From contig CAUYUJ010015013.1 of the NCBI GenBank assembly GCA_963575745.1, positions 1 through 64,000 of the forward strand: DNA of 64,000 nucleotides, read 5' to 3'. Source of the DNA: Prorocentrum cordatum. Its lineage: Eukaryota > Sar > Dinophyceae > Prorocentrales > Prorocentraceae. The position numbers and the translations under genes are program-made. Below the pieces are notes generated by a model that was given only the letters and a program-made list of their open reading frames with translations, was not told where the DNA came from and did no database searches. Positions 61,530 through 64,000 of this stretch are shown here, in pieces (the stretch's first letter is position 1; the number at the start of each line of letters is the position of its first letter).

Positions 61530-62384
61530 CCAGAGCCACCCCGATCGCCGAGACACGTTCAGAAGCCCTTCCATCCTCGATCCACCCTTCTCCACGACCC
61601 TCGATCCTCAGGAGCGGCTACTTCGCGACTTCCCCTAGAAGTGCCCCCCTCTTAGGGAACAAAAGGCTACCGCTGCCGCCACTCCCAGGACTTCCAGCAG
61701 GGTGCGCTCTGACCAGCACAGTCGACCCGCATGGTCAAGATGAGCAGCATTCCCAAGGTTACCCTGGCATCCTTCGGGGACGGACAGAGCCCCCTTTAGT
61801 AAAACGTGGTTTAGTGAAAACGACCTCGGACCCACACCTGGCGGGTGCAAGCCTGGAAAATGACGGCCGCGGCGCCCTCTCGAGAAGCGGAAACGGACGA
61901 CTCACTAATCAACGTGTCAGGGTAGGAGGTCTGTCCACCCCCGAATCCTCAGCGACTCTCGCTGGCCAACAACGTTCGAAGACCGGTGACGTGGCCCTCC
62001 AAAGCACCGGCATCCTTGCCGCGCATCCTTCTGTCACTGGTTGGCTGTACTCCGAGGCGGATCCTGGGCATCCTTGCCTCACGGCCCCTCCTGGCCCTTG
62101 CCAGCACCCATGCCTGAGGCGGGCCGCGGCCCATGGGCCTTCGAGCCCACGAGACGCCCACGGAAGCCCACGGGCTTACGGTTACGGCCTCAACTTGGGC
62201 GCCCAAATCCCAGGATGGCCCATATTCTATCATATTTTCTGTGCTTTCGTCTTCCCGCCCACTGCCCACAGTTCCCCATACTTCCCCGGGGGGTCGAGAC
62301 GAAACTGACTGGCAGAACTGACTGGCAGAGCTGACTGACAGACCTGGACTGAATCGCCGAAGCCGTTCGATGGCAATTCTATTT
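61530..62384. other. No gene; partial element B
   Basis: 62,214-62,310 resembles the 3' half of element B (GCCCATATTCTATCATATTT, CGTCTTCCCGCCCACTGCCC, GGGGTCGAGACGAA). The rest is unique without recognisable exons; GAACTGACTGGCAGA repeats occur at 62,302-62,340. Confidence 0.5.
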
Positions 62385-62850
62385 CGGGGGGTGAGGATAT
62401 TTCGCTGGCCGTTTGAAATCAGGGGGTGGAGGATGTCTCGCTGGCAGTTTAAGGCCACGGGGTGAGGAAATTGCACTGGCAATGTTAAGCGAGGGGTGTG
62501 AGGACATTTCGCTGGCAGTTTTAGGCCAGGGGGTGAGGATATTTCGCCGGCAATCCTAAGCGAGGAATGTGCGAATATTTCGCTTGCAGATTGAAGTCTG
62601 GGGTTGAGGATATCTCGTTGGCAGTTCTAGGCCAGGTGGGGATATTTCGCTGAGGGGTGTGAGGATGTCCCGCTGGCAATTTTAAGCCATGGGGTTAAGG
62701 ATATGTCGCTGGCAGTTTAGGCCAGAGGGTGAGGATGTTTCGCTGGCAGGTGTGGGCCAGGGGGAGCGGATACTTCGCTGGCGGACGCAAGCGAAGGGTA
62801 TGAGGATAGTTCGCTGGCAGTTTTGAACGAGGGCGGTGAGGATACTTCCC
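62385..62850 (+). repeat. ~44-bp tandem array, about 11 copies
   Basis: GGTGAGGATATTTCGCTGGC followed by AGTTTTAGGCCAGGG recurs with 42-47 bp spacing and many substitutions. Minus-strand frames show a Pro/Arg/Asn-rich repeat peptide that I consider incidental. Confidence 0.9.
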
Positions 62851-62908
62851 AGACGCAACCAAGCAACACCATGTGCCACGCACGGCGGTCAGGAAAGATC
62901 GGCGGATT

Positions 62909-63072
62909 CGTTGGTCTGTGGTTCGGGGGGCACCATGCAGCCAAAACGTTGGAATATGGATCACGTTCGACATCGGGCTGACGTTCAATTCGTTGGTCTG
63001 GGGTTCGGGGCGCGCCATGCATCTACAGCGTTGAAGAATGGATCACGTTCGACGTTGGGCTGACGGTCAATT
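62909..63072 (+). repeat. 82-bp tandem duplication
   Basis: CGTTGGTCTG(T/G)GGTTCGGGG, CCATGCA, ATGGATCACGTTCGAC and GGGCTGACG(T/G)TCAATT occur at 62,909 and 62,991. Confidence 0.9.
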
Positions 63073-63424
63073 GGCTTTACCTTCGCCTCTGTCTGTCTGC
63101 TCTGCAGCCGCACGCGCGCTCAACATCGCTCTTCCGCTCGGGAACGCATCGCGCTTACTGCCACATCTTGGGCACGATGCCTGCCCGCTCGAAACCACTC
63201 CGTCGTGTTTGCGGGGAGAAACCTTACCAATCAAAACAAGATCGTATGTGTCGGTAACGTCGGCGCGCATCTGGCACTAACGCAACGGGGGGCTTCCGGC
63301 TGATCAGCATCGCCCCAACGCTTTTGAATCTGTCGGAGAGTGTTACCCTTTGTGCGTACTGGGAAGGTGCTCGCGGGGAGACGCGAGCTGGGGGACGTAG
63401 TTGTCCGCTCGCGCCCACCCAGGA

Positions 63425-63890
63425 GGAGTGGAGGATAAGGATGAGGGAAAACACGAGGAGGAGGAGGAGGAGGAGGAGGAGGAGGGGGAGGAGGAGGAGG
63501 AGGAGGAGGAGGAGGAGGAGGAGGAGGAGGAGGAGGAGGAGGAGGAGGAGGAGGAGGAGAAGGACGACGACGAGGAGGCGGACAAGGAGGAGGACGAGGA
63601 GGCGGACAACGAGGCGGACAAGGAGGAGGACGAGGCGGACAAGGAGGCTAGAGGCGGGAGGGAGGGAGGATACCGAGTTTCTGGAGAGAGGGGGAGAGGC
63701 GGTGAAGGGGAGCGGGAAGAGGAGGCCGACGAAGGATAGGTGCAGGACGAGGAGGGCGGAGGAGAGGGAAGAGGAGGACGGAGTAGGAGAGGGAGGAGGC
63801 GGAGGAGGCGGAGGAGATGGGCGACGGGGCGGGATGGATGAGAGGGAGGACGGAGGACGAGGAGGAAAAAGGGGGGAGTTGGGGGTAAGG
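63425..63890 (+). repeat. (GAG)n tract with GACGAGGCGGAC variants
   Basis: GAGGAG run to about 63,560, then GGCGGACAAGGAGGACGAGG repeats to 63,650 and looser purine sequence to 63,890. Frames are Glu/Asp/Lys- or Ser/Leu-rich and are not called. Confidence 0.9.
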
Positions 63891-64000
63891 CCTGAAAAGA
63901 GTTGTGGTCGGTGCGGGCATCCACGCACCACGCGATGGAGTGTTGGGTCTTCCCCTCCCTGGCCCAGCCGAACGCATCGCATCCAGCCCGGTGCTGGGCC

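Overview
The window is nuclear DNA of a dinoflagellate, most likely a core dinoflagellate with a GC-rich genome. The decisive evidence is three copies of the dinoflagellate spliced-leader (SL) sequence: a perfect 22-nt match on the minus strand at 34,750-34,729 and decayed copies at 12,907-12,887 and 19,607-19,587. Each lies directly 5' of a minus-strand reading frame, which is what processed cDNAs that re-entered the genome look like. Multi-exon genes with GC-AG as well as GT-AG introns, and protein families typical of dinoflagellate genomes, agree with this. Coding sequence is a small minority of the window. The rest is simple-sequence DNA (above all purine/pyrimidine GAG/CTC tracts), minisatellites with 9- to 113-bp units, and small inverted-repeat (MITE-like) elements.

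Layout. At 0.3-5.6 kb on the minus strand is a DNA (cytosine-5) methyltransferase gene in about six exons. Its introns are filled with GAG/CTC and ATC repeats, and its 3' end runs into a 9-bp repeat. At 6.0-13.7 kb there is a large inverted 11-bp array, further 9-bp arrays in both orientations, an AT-rich microsatellite stretch, and an intronless gene for a cysteine-rich protein with an SL relic (11.6-12.9 kb). At 13.7-18.1 kb on the minus strand is a multi-exon transposase-like gene of a dinoflagellate multicopy family. Its last intron consists almost wholly of one copy of a pentamer-bearing unit, and a second, inverted copy sits just past the stop codon. At 18.9-19.6 kb is another SL-tagged ORF, weakly KH-like. 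At 21.4-22.0 kb are two confidently phased exons of an unidentified gene.

From 22.6 to 31.5 kb there are arrays (14-bp, 42-bp, 75-bp and about 95-bp units) and a duplicated block of about 1.6 kb. At 32.2-34.75 kb is a long ORF with PPR-like vestiges starting at the perfect SL. From 35 to 49 kb there are at least six families of short inverted-repeat or dispersed elements, some nested, plus isolated exon candidates. From 49.8 to 55 kb there are 84-bp, 95-bp and 111-bp arrays and a 100-N assembly gap. From 55.8 to 61.0 kb is a 5.2-kb higher-order array of a 77-bp unit. The end holds hairpins, a 44-bp array and more GAG DNA.

The genes do not form an operon or pathway. What links them is mobility: a DNA methyltransferase (a family known to be amplified by retrotransposons in dinoflagellates), a transposase-like gene and three recycled cDNAs. 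Exon boundaries were inferred by eye from splice signals and reading phase, so joins are proposals. Long open frames inside the repeat arrays are treated as non-coding.
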